64,000 bases of DNA from Cardinalis cardinalis. Lineage: Eukaryota; Chordata; Aves; Passeriformes; Cardinalidae. The stretch is from positions 9,707,195 to 9,771,194 of the forward strand of contig JACDOX010000001.1 in assembly GCA_014549065.1 (NCBI GenBank), in the 5' to 3' direction. The notes under the pieces are model-generated. The model saw only the letters and a list, made by a program, of their open reading frames with translations, was not told where the DNA came from and made no database searches. Positions 44,675 to 56,109 of this stretch are shown here, in pieces; within the stretch, counting starts at the first letter, position 1; each line of letters starts with the position of its first letter. A program made the translations under genes and the position numbers.

Positions 44675-47600
44675 TGAGGCAGTGGAGGGAGCAACCATCT
44701 CCTCACAGCCCATGAATGCTTCCAGTCAGACTGGGAAATAATAGAAATATTTATTCTCTGGAAATCTTCCCGCAGCTGCTCTTGCTCCCTCTTTGTTTCA
44801 CCCAGTGCTGCCTATCTCAGCGACAAACTGAGATGGAACTGGGAAAGGCCTGAGCCTGGAGCAAAGTCCAGGTTTCCTCCTCATTATAGGATTTTTAGTG
44901 AGCACTGGAGTGAGCAGAGACCAGCTTTTCCCCCCTCTCCTCCCTGATAGCCTCAGCCTCCAGTAGGGGCTGAGTGGACTGGTGAGAAATGAGGCAGTGG
45001 TACCAAAATCTCCTTGGTGAGCGTCCTGTGCAACCAGCTCCAGGTCTTATGGGGCAGTGGACGAGCCGACGCCAGCAGCTGGGCACTGTGTTGGGAACAA
45101 GGGCAACCCTCACTTTTCTTGTAAGGACACTAAGCTCCAATTGTCACCATTTCCCCAAAAGGATATAATGGAGAAGAAGCCCTAGCACGGTGACTGGTGA
45201 AAGGTTTCATGGTAAAGAAGACAGCGCTGGCATGTCACCCAGCACGGGTTTGGCCAGGCTGGCTGAGCCAAGAGCGCATGGAAGGAGCAGGGAGGGCCAG
45301 GCTGCTGNGTCTACCCAGAGGTGCATGAGCCTATGTAAAGAGGGGTCGAGATTCAGGGGAAACACACAGACATTCGGTACTTAGAGACCTTTCAGCATCC
45401 CTTTTAACATCTCTGGGTGTAACCCTCAGGGTAGAAACTGAAATTGCAGCTTAGCTGGAAAAATCATGCGGCTTGTGTTANAAACGCCCACCAGAGCTGT
45501 GAGCTCCCACCAAGGAATATCCTTCCTTGGTATCCCTAATGAGCCAATGCTCAAGTTAAATGGAAAACTAGTTTAATCTGCTCATCTCTCTGGAAATACC
45601 TGTCCTGCAGCCATTTCCTGCAATGGGGAGGCAACTGCTTTCTGGTGAAAGCTCCTGTTCTGGAGGTGTGTGCTTATAGGGGAATCTGCCATTTTTCTGC
45701 CTGACCAGCAACTTCTCCATCAGCTGTTTGTGATTAACCTTTTTCTTCTTTCTCCCTTTGCAAACTAGCTGAAGATCAAAGGCTCAAAGCTGGAGCACCA
45801 GGTTTATCTCAATATGCTGTGACTGAGCTGTAGTTTTTGACAGGCTGGAAGTGGCTGTACAGGGTCTGGGCAACAGAGGCTCCCTGTTCTGGTTTTGTAC
45901 CTCTTTCTGTAAGGGACAAGTGGAGAGCAGTCAGGGGTGTGCTGAGAGGCCAGATACTATGGCTTGCTAATGATATTTCTGGGGGTTTAACTTTATGCTC
46001 TGTATTTCTCAGCCACAGCAGACTGGAAGTGCTATCAGAGAAAAGTCTCATGCTGATGTCTTTGTATAAATACATGTTTATTGTTGTACTGAAAAGTGCA
46101 GGGAATTACTATGAGATAAAGCTGTTCTTTCTGTGATCTGTATCAACTGAAGGATGGCCAAATTCAGCTCCATGACTTTTTGCTGCTGCCTACATGCCTG
46201 CTTGTGTCCTGCTCTGCTCTAGCCCATGCAGCTCCCCACTGTGGTGCAGTCCCCAGTTGCATTTTTTGGGTTCATTCCTGCCCTGCAGGCTGCTGGAAGA
46301 GACAGGCTGAGCAGTGCACGGCCTCCACAGGGCTCCAGCTCCCCGTGGAGGCTGTGCAGGACCTGTGAAAAGCCATCTGTGCCTCGGGACCCCTTCGTCC
46401 ATCTCATCCAGACGCTTTTGCCCAATGTATCAGGTGGAAGTGGCTGGATCTTGCCCAATTTTTAATTACCAGCACACTGATTGAAACGGCGGCAGCGCCG
46501 GCTACCTGGANTCAGTAGGAATTGACTCCTGTCATGTGGTGGGTATAATCTGCTCTCACTGTGACCCTGCTGTGGGACCGATGCCAGGAGAACAAGAGCA
46601 GAAACTGGATTTTCAGAGGCACTGAAAGCCCACAGCTTCTGGTGGAGGAGCAGAGAGCAATGAATCCTCTGTGACACTGTGAATATTGGGCCACGGTCCC
46701 TGGCCAGCNCTTCTGTGTGTGGGACTGCTATGAGATAGCATTGTGGCATGCCATACTGTGCTCTCAAATAAAGAGAGGAAGGAAAAGGATTTTAAGTAAA
46801 CAAGAACAGAGCAGTTCACAGAGCTCACTGCCACTGCCAGGCAGCCTCGTCAATAACTTGCATACTTGCCTCAGACTGCAGATTATTTCAATGTCAGCAC
46901 AGATGCCATTTCTGGAAACTCCCTGCAGACCAAGGACATCAGAGGAGCCATTTTATTGTACTTGATGGGTGAGTGCAGGAGGCAGAGGTTAATAAGACTG
47001 GTATTATGCACAGAGTATGCAGAATAAACGAGGCATCATGAAAACTTTGAGTGAAAAACATTTCACTTTCTCCATGCATGCTGAAGAAAAAAAANCATAG
47101 TTTCCTCCAATTTCTGTTTTTAAATGCACATTTGTGATTTTTGCAGCTGCTAAGGTGTGTAATGCAGCGCTGCAAGGTTCTCCTGAGGATAAGACTTCTC
47201 ACCTAATATGCACATACTTAACTGCCTCTCAAACTCATTTATCCACACCAGCTACTTCCAGACTCCCTGGCATAAAACAGTTTTGCACCAAAGCTGTGTT
47301 TGTATTCTCATATGTGACAACACCACATGAGGTGTTTTGGTGTTATTTTGTAAAGTCTCTCTTTTCCTACGCATGAGCCACATTTGTCTGTGGGTGTAAG
47401 GAAGCCTTCCCACTCCCTCTGGCTTTAAAGACTGATCTGAGAAAAGCAAGAGTTGCATTTTGGAATACTGTGGAAGTTTAGAAAAGGACAACATTTTTCT
47501 ATGTACTCTAAAAAATACTTGAGATCATANAGATTTTGGGATCACATTTGTGGATACTCTCCCCAGAAGTCCCAGTGAGTTTTGTGGCTGTGGAAGTTTC

Positions 47601-48050
47601 CAAAACCCCCTGTGTGCACAACTCAGGTGGCATGCTGCTTTCAGGGCTCCTGGTGAGNGCCCTGACACCCACACGCCCAAAACCCTGGGAGGGACACATG
47701 TTGTNGAACATGCCAGAGGGCTGCCAGCACCACTCCTCTTTGTAAAGGTGACCTTTAGATCATGGGCAAACCTCCCTGCACATCAGGCTGTGAAGAAGGC
47801 ACATCTGTTGTTCCTAAATAATTATTGAGCAAGTCTTCCTAAACCTTTCTGGGAGCATTACAGACAGGAGAGGAAAAAGGTTTGCTCTTGCTAACCTTGG
47901 AGTCTTTGCAGCGCTGCAAAGGCAAAGCTCAGGGGGATGCTGGGAAGGGAAGGATCTCAGGTCATAAATCATCACACAGGTCTGGAGGGCTGAACAGGGA
48001 CCCCAGCACAGCAAAGGTGAAGGTGCAAGCCTCTGGTGATGACCTGGGGA
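44675..48050. other. Intergenic, no gene recognised
   Basis: Unique sequence of mixed composition. Open frames at 45809-46136, 46190-46465 and 46462-46967 overlap on opposite strands and look random. Confidence 0.65.
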
Positions 48051-48158
48051 TGGGATGGGATGGGATGGGATGGGATGGGATGGGATGGGATGGGATGGGA
48101 TGGGATGGGATGGGATGGGATGGGATGGGATGGGATGGGATGGGATGGGATGGGATGG
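48051..48158 (+). repeat. (TGGGA)n pentanucleotide satellite, about 21.6 copies
   Basis: 108 bases of perfect TGGGA repeats, ending at TGGCC. The repeat reads through as Gly-Met-Gly-Trp-Asp or Ser-His-Pro-Ile-Pro open frames, which are artefacts. The lack of any interruption suggests recent expansion or an assembly-collapsed array. Confidence 0.98.
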
Positions 48159-48570
48159 CCTGACAGTCAAGCAGGTGGCTGACTGAGGTCAGTTCTCTGA
48201 GCAGGAAGCACCAGTTTGTGATGTGAGAGAAGGGAAGAGGGTGCCAGGATGTCCCAGATCTAACAACTCCTGGCTGCATTCACAGCAGCCACGAGTGCTT
48301 ACAAAGACAAAATACTAATGTGTGTGCTGGCTGAATGCTCAGGCTCAGTGAATGCTGAGAAAGCAAAGGGGCTTCAGCTATTTTGAAGACAACAAATCCA
48401 AACAAAAGATGCAGCAAAGCCGACTGTAACAGCATATGCCACAAAAAGTTAGCTCCTCGTCCTTTGTAGGCAGGATGGGCTGCAGCTGCAGCACAGGGGG
48501 AGCGAGGGGGGCTGAGCAGGAGCGCAGCTGCTCCGTCACGTGGAGAGAGCCCACTCGGCACCTCCTGGGG

Positions 48571-48624
48571 AAGGCTCAGGAAGGAGGAGGGAGGGAGAGA
48601 GGGAGGGAAGGAGGGAGGGAGGGG
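48571..48624 (+). repeat. GA/GGA purine-rich microsatellite
   Basis: AAGGCTCAGGAAGGAGGAGG leads into GGGA and GGAG repeats up to GGGGACTGG. Almost pure purine on the plus strand. Confidence 0.85.
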
Positions 48625-51600
48625 ACTGGCCCCAGGATCCGTGATACTGCCGCTGACGGGAAGCAGATATGTCGGATGAGGGACAGCAAGCACCAGGCTG
48701 CTCATCAAGGTGTTCCTGTGCAAACTGCCACCCGAGTAAAAAAAAATAAAAATTGGGAGCCTTGAAGGTGATGAAGTTGATGCTGGCTGTATGGAGATTT
48801 GGAAAGACTCTCATGCTGTCCTCCAGGAGTCCTGAAGTGATTTTTGTTATTTGGAAAATTCAACACTTTATTAAGGCCGTTGATTTACCACCAGTTGAGC
48901 TGGAAAAATAATGGATGGATAAACTGGGATTTTTTTATTTTTTCCCCAGATGCTTAATAAANTTATTCCCAAACAGACAAGCATATATATTACAAATTAA
49001 AATGGCATGTTTGGTAACCAGCAGGTGAATCTGGATGGNAAATCCTCTGTATTACATCCTTGAAGCTATTTTGCAGATTTTACAGATTATCCATCAGGGT
49101 TCAACACACAGCAGTGCTACAGGACAGGAGTGATATTCTTGAAGAATTTNAGCACATAAAGTTAATGATGTGAGAACAGGTGTTCACTGCTGTAGTTGAT
49201 GGGGAGGAGTTTGGTATGGCATCTATATAAGGACAATATGAGCAGTGAGAGATTAAAATGCATATGGGTAGCAACCAAGAGACAGAATACCAAACAGCAG
49301 AGATGCCAAGTGTGAGCCATGAGGTGACTCTGAAAAGGGTTAAAAAAGATGCTGCTGCAAAGGTTAGAGCTGTAACTCAAATGCAAATTAAAAAAAAAAA
49401 TAGAGTAAAATCAAGCAATGGATGCTGCCAGGTGCCTGAATGCTCATATATTACCAGAATGAAGGAAAACAGCTACAGCACAAAGCAGATGGAATCTAGT
49501 AGATGATGCCACNGCAGTCCTGGCACCATCCAGCCAAAACACTTGTGACCACAACGGTCCCCTTGCTGGGAATGACCCCTCTGACCTGTCAGTGGGTGTT
49601 GCTGAGAGGATCGTAGCACCAAATGGCGGCTTCTTAGCATGGGGATTGCGATTAATAGTGGATTTGAGCACTCAAGTTAATGCAATTTCCATTACTAGAC
49701 CTTTTTATCGTTCCCTGTAACTTTCTCAAATTAATTCTAGGTTTTCTTGCACAGCTTTCCTCATGAGTGACTTATTGTTTGAAGGGGTGGGGGAGGGGAA
49801 GAAAAGCAGGAATGCAACCAGAAATCCAGCCTCCTTTTTCATTCTTACAGAGGGGTTTAACCAAATGCAACCATTTGACCTGAATATTTCAAATGAAACC
49901 AAACAGATTTGGTTCAGCCATAGCACAACCTCATAAAACCCTGTGGAACAATCCAAATTCCAAGAAAACTGAAGTAATTCTTTCTGTANAGACATGGCAA
50001 TACCAGATTAATGGGCTGGGGTGTAGTTACCATACAACTGTGATCATATTCAGCTCCTGAGCACCCTTCTAAATTTTTTCCTCCCCATCTCTTTCTCCTG
50101 GGCTGCCTCCGAGCATCATTTCAAACTCCACTGAAATACATAAGCTTAAGCTCTACTGAAATGTCCAAGGCAAATGGACTGGAGGATACAAAACCTCTCA
50201 ACAGTGCAGGAGAAAACACTTGCTGTGAATACAGACAAAGGAACTAAAGAGGGGATAAGGACCTCAGGCTGCTGGAATCTAATGTCCTTTTCTGTCACTG
50301 TTGGGTCTTAATAACTGGTGTTTATCAAATGTTGCTTTGTCATATTATTAGTTGAATTTGCTAACAGGGAGGCTGATGCTTATAACCTGTCTTACCAGCA
50401 CAGGACTGGGATGAGAACGTCAATTTGAGTTTGCCTTAAAAAATGGAAATAAAAACAATGGGCAAAAGCAGTGGGTGGAAAGAGAACTGATGCTGTTGAG
50501 AAGTTGAGATCAGAGACACAGGGAGAAGAGGATCTTGAGCCTGCTGCCTAACAGGACTGCAGNTTCTCAGAAAAGTGTGTTTCTCCTCAAGGAACACCAC
50601 CTATTTTTAATGTACCAGAACCTACCTATAGCTCCAGCCTGTGCAGCTTGGTGTCAAACAAAGCCCAGAAGTACACATTGCCTGGAGCACAACAGGATGT
50701 GATGATAGGCAGAGAAATCTGCAGAAAACACAAAAGATCAAGCCAAATCCTGCAACTTGCTGTTCNTTTTAGCTGAGAGATTAAAATACCAGCAGAAAAG
50801 AAAGAGATGGAGCAGATGCAGCANCTCCATGGGGCTTCTTCTTGCAGCCTCTTTCCTGTCCCCATCCTGTGCTTTCTCATCCTCTGGAGTGTCACAGCAG
50901 TCCCAGTTCCTAAAAAGGCACACGGCAGCACCACAGCGTGCCAGAGGCTGCCCGTGGGGGGCAGCGGAAGGATGGATGCAACCCGAGGCAATCCAGAGAC
51001 ACACTCGTGCCTTCTCTGGAGGACATGGGACTGCCCCACTTTGGGGCTAGGAGCCATCTGCTCTTCAGTCAGAAACTCCCAGATTCCTGGTGCACGATGA
51101 CACCCAGGCTCTCTCTGGAGAGGCAGAGGGGATGTTCCATGCAGGCTGGGACACCCGGGCTGGGTAGTGAGCAGTGGAGGAGGGAAAGGTTTGGAGGCCC
51201 TCCACCCTCTGCTGGCCTCACTGCACTCATCCCACTTCCATGGTGCCTGACCCATGAGTTCATGGGGATACCTGGCTGCATCCTGATGAACTCACAGTTA
51301 TTGTCATCATGCGGACAGTCACCTTCCCCTGCAATGACAACTCCTGCTTTGGGGGAGACAGCCAGGTGGGCTGGTGCACCCATCACTCTGTTTTACATAA
51401 ATTTAACAACAACAACAAAGAAAAAAGGTTTCACANCACTGGGAAAAAAGGCTCAGCAACATAGGAAATAAGTAAAAAATTAAAATTTTACCCCAACAAA
51501 GATTTTTCATTTTGTTTTGCCTTGTAAAGTCTGTAAACATAAATAATTTCCAAAGTGAAACATAATTTTAGAACACAGAATTGAGTTTTCTTCATTTTGA

Positions 51601-52240
51601 AAATTGTAGATACTTTCATTTGAAAACTCCAAATTAAATGCTGGTGATTTTCTTTGTTTTATTTGTCAAAGCTATTCCCCTAAAATATGATGAAATTGCC
51701 AAATAGCTCCAACTGACTTTGAAACAAAGCTGTCCCACCACTAACCAAGTGCATAACTTTGGTCCTTCGGCATACAGGAAGCTTTTATTTCCATTCATCG
51801 CTCCCTAATGTGCATTAAAAATTGCACATAAGATATAATTATTGAGCTGTGTAATCCTTGCATAGTGGGAAAAAGAAGAATGATGAAGTGTATNTGCCAG
51901 GCTCAATCCACATCAGTCACTGGCTTCCTGGGCAAATTCCTTTCCCAGCTGTAGTCAACAGAAAACTCTCAGCAGCATGGGGAGTTTAAGGTGTTTGTTT
52001 AATTTTGTAATATTTTCTTGACCCCAAATGTCCTTTAAAAGCACCACTTTTTAACCTGAAAAACTGGATCCACTGTGGGGAAAAAAAATGCCCCAAAAAA
52101 CCAACCAGAGCACCCTGATGCTCCTCAGGTAGCAAAAGTACTTTGGAGGCTGCAGGGCTGTGTTCTGACGCGGCCGTGGCATGGGGCTTTCTGTCCACAG
52201 GTGCTGCGATGCCGAGGCACCGATGACAGCGTGCCAGCTC
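48625..52240. other. Intergenic, no gene recognised
   Basis: Mixed composition. A 209-codon minus-strand frame at 50626-51255 overlaps a 177-codon plus-strand frame at 50938-51471; both contain N-interrupted codons and no recognised domain. The 51480-51700 part is AT-rich. Confidence 0.65.
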
Positions 52241-52350
52241 CACCACCCGTGTGTGACACCCCCACACACCAGTGTGACACCCCCACACGTGTGTGCACTG
52301 TCACACGCACANACATGCACACATGCACCCCTGCCTCTCCCAAAACACAC
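52241..52350 (+). repeat. CA-rich imperfect tandem repeat
   Basis: GTGTGACACCCCCACACACC and GTGTGACACCCCCACACGTG stand in tandem, followed by further CA/TG-rich text. Cryptic simplicity rather than a clean array. Confidence 0.8.
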
Positions 52351-52651
52351 CCACACAACAAAGGAGCCCTGTGTGCCCTCTCCAGCCTCCCTGCGTTGTG
52401 CTGTCCCCACCATGCAGTGAAACTNACTCCAATATCTCTTAAAATAATTCTGCCATGGCATTTTAAATTCCAGTTCGATTATTTGCTTGTCTGCCTTTAC
52501 TATCCTCTTATCGATGATGTTTTTCTCTCTCACTCATTTCACCTCTTTTTCCTTCTTTTTTGGGAGAGGTGTATTAGAGTTGGATGATGCTAATTAACCC
52601 TTTGCATAACAGGATCCCTGGCTCCCACCATCACCTGGTGAAGGTGGGACT

Positions 52652-52690
52652 GGGAGGAGGAGGAGGAGGAGGAGGAGGAGGAGGGGAGGG
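52652..52690 (+). repeat. (GGA)n trinucleotide repeat
   Basis: About eleven GGA/GAG units followed by GGGAGGG. Plus-strand purine only. Confidence 0.95.
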
Positions 52691-53539
52691 AAGCGAAGAA
52701 GATGACACAACAAACACAAGTCCGTAGCAGCCGGTTCCAGACACAACATCTGCAGAATGAGGCCATTTTTCTGTAACTCTAATCTCATAATTCATTGTTT
52801 GTGTGGTGTTGGTTACAGTAGCTGAAAGGGGGGATAACAGCAGGTCAATTTGGCAGAGAAGCACATTTGAATCTTCAATGAGGAACTAGCCCACCTTCTG
52901 ATAAGCTGCTGAACCATGGCCAGAAATAGAGAAAATAAGCAGGAAAGTGGCTTAGAAGGAGAGACAAGACCCCTTAAAATTATATAAACCTGCTAGAAAG
53001 ACTTATTCCTTTGAATCTGTGAGGGTATCACACATTTGGCGAGCACCAGGGTGATATGACAGCCTTTTCCTTGCCACTGCTGTTCTTTGGGCTTCCATGA
53101 GAGCAGGCTGCTGGATCAGCTCCTGTGGCCAGGGACTTGCCAGCACTACTGCAGCTCTGTCTTATGCAAAAGGAAAAAAAATTCNTTTTTTTTCTTCTTC
53201 CCATNACATATAAGGATGCTCGAGCCCAGTGCGGGCGGTGGTGTGAGAGGTGTTGGTTAATGTTAGTGGCTGATTACTAAACTTCTTGTTTCGAACCACA
53301 AAACCCTAACATGTCAGCCTAAATTAGCTAACAGCAAGGGAGTGTCCTTCTCGGTTTGCAGGCCACAGCACATCTGCTCTTTGAAGAAAGAGAATAAGCA
53401 AAATAGGGTTGGGTGGTTGTTGGTGTTTTTCTTTTTTTTTTTTTTTTTTGCCTCTCCTCGGCCTCCCATTTGTGCTTGTGTTCATAAATATCCTGATGAG
53501 AGGCTGCCTCTGTGGTTGGCGTGTGGAAAGGGGGGAAGG

Positions 53540-54010
53540 AGGGTGGATAAAGAGCGATTCTCCACCCGCGTAGGGGACACCGTTCCTCCCCTCCCCGCCA
53601 CCTCCTCTTCCTTCCCCTCCTCTTGCTATTTGACCTTGAGTTCGTTCTCTGCTCCCGTTCCCCTCCTCCCCCTGCCCGCTTGCATCTGGTATCCGAGACA
53701 GGCTGGTGCAGCTGAGGGGCTGAAAATCCCCCTCCCCACAACCATAACCCCTGCTGCTCTGGGAGGACCATACACTGGGCGCTCCCCATGTGCCCCCCAC
53801 ACCGCCCCTGGGAGCCGGGGCTGGGGTCGGGACGGAGCCCCTTGGCTCCCCAGCATGGGCGTCCTGCACTGCAGCGCTGCCACTCGTCTCCCCTTATCCG
53901 GTTGTCTTTTCCAGCAGCGTATCGGGGAACAATGGGCAGCCTTGTGCTGGCCCAGGCTGCTCGTCCCCGTCCTTGCAGCTGGCGCGTCCACCGGTGCTAA
54001 GCTCCAGTGA
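53540..54010. promoter_or_regulatory. CpG-rich segment, possible CpG island
   Basis: By eye there are some 25-30 CpG dinucleotides in about 450 bases, against a CpG-poor background elsewhere in the window. It contains CCGCCCC and CCCGCC boxes. It may be an unlinked promoter or 5' non-coding exon, for instance of CLVS1, but no transcript signature is visible. Confidence 0.4.
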
Positions 54011-55637
54011 GCAGGATCAGCTGAAAGCCTCATTCCCCTTCACCCTCTTCAAGGGCTTGCCTATCCGCTGGGGCTGCTATCGGTTACACGAAACATTTGG
54101 TTTGCAATGGCCTGTTTGTGCTGGAAGGCAGAGGGCTCTTCCAGCAGTGGGCAGCGATCCTCGGCAGAAAAAGCTCTCCCTGTGTTAGTTTACAACAGTT
54201 TCACCCACACAGAAAAGTACAATGGAGACAGATCATGCACAGTGACAGGCTGCCGGCGGCTCCAGGGGATCCATAATTTATGATGTTTTTCTTACCGATC
54301 CGGTTTTGGATTTCACAAGCAGGCCCGTTTCCTTCCCATTTGTTGCTTCCTTCCGTCCTCCTTTGGAGAAACTGAACACAGGGCTCAAAAGGAGCGATGG
54401 TGGCAGCAGCCACCCGGCTCTCCCGTGCGGCTGTGTTTGCATGGGGCAGGTGGGGGTGCCCTGGCCTCACCGCGCTGCCCTGTATTTGTTACAGAGAAAG
54501 GTGAGTGCCCTGACACACCTCGCTGCACCTCTGCTTCCCAACAAACAGTGGCAGCCCACGCAGTGCTGCCTCTATCCGTATTCAGGTTCACCAGGTCGCC
54601 TGGTAAAAGCAAGACTGCCAGGATGCCCAGCAATTGGCTGGGTAATTAAAGGTAAAGAGGTTAATAATGGCTTTTAAGGATTGTTCTTACTCAAACGAAT
54701 AAGAATCAAAACTTAATCTGATCCACCATCCATAATCTAGCTGTTTCTCTCTTGCCAGAAATAGATGCACCAGGGCAAGTTGAGGGCAGTCAGATGCCTC
54801 CTCTGCAGCGAGCACGGATGTCACCAGTCACATCCAGACACAGAGGTGCAGAGCTATGGGTTTGTCCCTGGGCCAAGCCTGAGCCCCTCCTCTGGGGAAC
54901 AATCCAACTTCACATCTGGAGCTGGATTTTTTGGCTGAAGCCCATCCCCACCACGAGCTCCCGGTCCTGTCTGCTCTGTGGCTACGCTCCCAGCCTACCC
55001 ACACCTGCCCAGAAGGCCACCAGCACAGGCACGGCAAAAGGACTGGCGCCGATGTCCCCCCGCCCCTGCCCCAGCCACGCAGAGGCTGGCAGGGAGGGTG
55101 TGGGGTGCGTGCCCCGGCCCCACGCCACGGCTGCCTGCCTGCTGCAGATGGCTGGGGCATCCGGTGGCTTGGGAATGACCAAGTAAGGTTAAAACCACAG
55201 TCACTGTGGTTACCGGCGCTGTGATTAGTCACACAGTGAGTGATCCAATTATAGCAAACCCTCCCCCGCAGCACCCCCCCCCCGCCTCATCTGTGCAAAA
55301 GGAAAAGCCCAGGCCTCCCTTAACTCGATTTCAAGGGAAAGGAGCTGAAGTTGGACAGGGAGAAGCAGGAGGCCGGGGAAAGTGCCAGTGAGGTGTTGGT
55401 TTCCCAGCCCACCATGGATTACAGGGACAAGAAGCCCTGCTTGCCCCTGTGCCGGGGCACTCTCGGATGTGACACAGCTTTGGGGGCGGTGGGGACCCTG
55501 CAGCCCAGGGGATGTCAGAGGGTGCAAACCGCTGTGGTCACCATGTGGCCTTGGCAGGTTGGTCCATCTCCTGCCAGTGCCATTTGCTGAACCTGGGGCT
55601 GCTGTGCTGTTGCTTCCCACCTGGAACACGGCGCTCC

Positions 55638-55952
55638 NNNNNNNNNNNNNNNNNNNNNNNNNNNNNNNNNNNNNNNNNNNNNNNNNNNNNNNNNNNNNNN
55701 NNNNNNNNNNNNNNNNNNNNNNNNNNNNNNNNNNNNNNNNNNNNNNNNNNNNNNNNNNNNNNNNNNNNNNNNNNNNNNNNNNNNNNNNNNNNNNNNNNNN
55801 NNNNNNNNNNNNNNNNNNNNNNNNNNNNNNNNNNNNNNNNNNNNNNNNNNNNNNNNNNNNNNNNNNNNNNNNNNNNNNNNNNNNNNNNNNNNNNNNNNNN
55901 NNNNNNNNNNNNNNNNNNNNNNNNNNNNNNNNNNNNNNNNNNNNNNNNNNNN
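55638..55952. other. Assembly gap (315 N)
   Basis: A continuous run of N flanked by GC-rich sequence on both sides (CACGGCGCTCC before, GGCCCCATCC after). Any open frame drawn through it is meaningless. Its true length and content are unknown. Confidence 1.
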
Positions 55953-56109
55953 GGCCCCATCCTCCTCTGCCCCAGCTGGCGCCGGGAGCAGGTGACAGGC
56001 ACCTGTGTCCCTGCGCCACCGGGCGCCCCCCGGGCTCCCTCCCCGGTGGCCACGGAGATGGTGCGAGGAGCGGGTGGGAAGCAGAGAGAGAGGGAGGGGA
56101 GGCATTAAT

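Noticed and set aside
48051..48158. CRISPR-like array
   Set aside because: It is a simple 5-bp tandem repeat without spacers, in a vertebrate genome.
47814..48279. Open frames made of repeated Ser-His-Pro-Ile-Pro or Gly-Met-Gly-Trp-Asp
   Set aside because: They are translations of the (TGGGA)n satellite, whose unit has no stop in several frames.
50626..51471. Overlapping 209- and 177-codon frames on opposite strands
   Set aside because: Mutually exclusive, no recognised domains, broken by N codons, no splice signals that extend them.
53342..54010. 222-codon plus-strand open frame
   Set aside because: It begins in a poly(T) run encoding poly-Phe, overlaps long frames on the other strand, and has no recognisable domain. 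GC-rich sequence makes long frames by chance.
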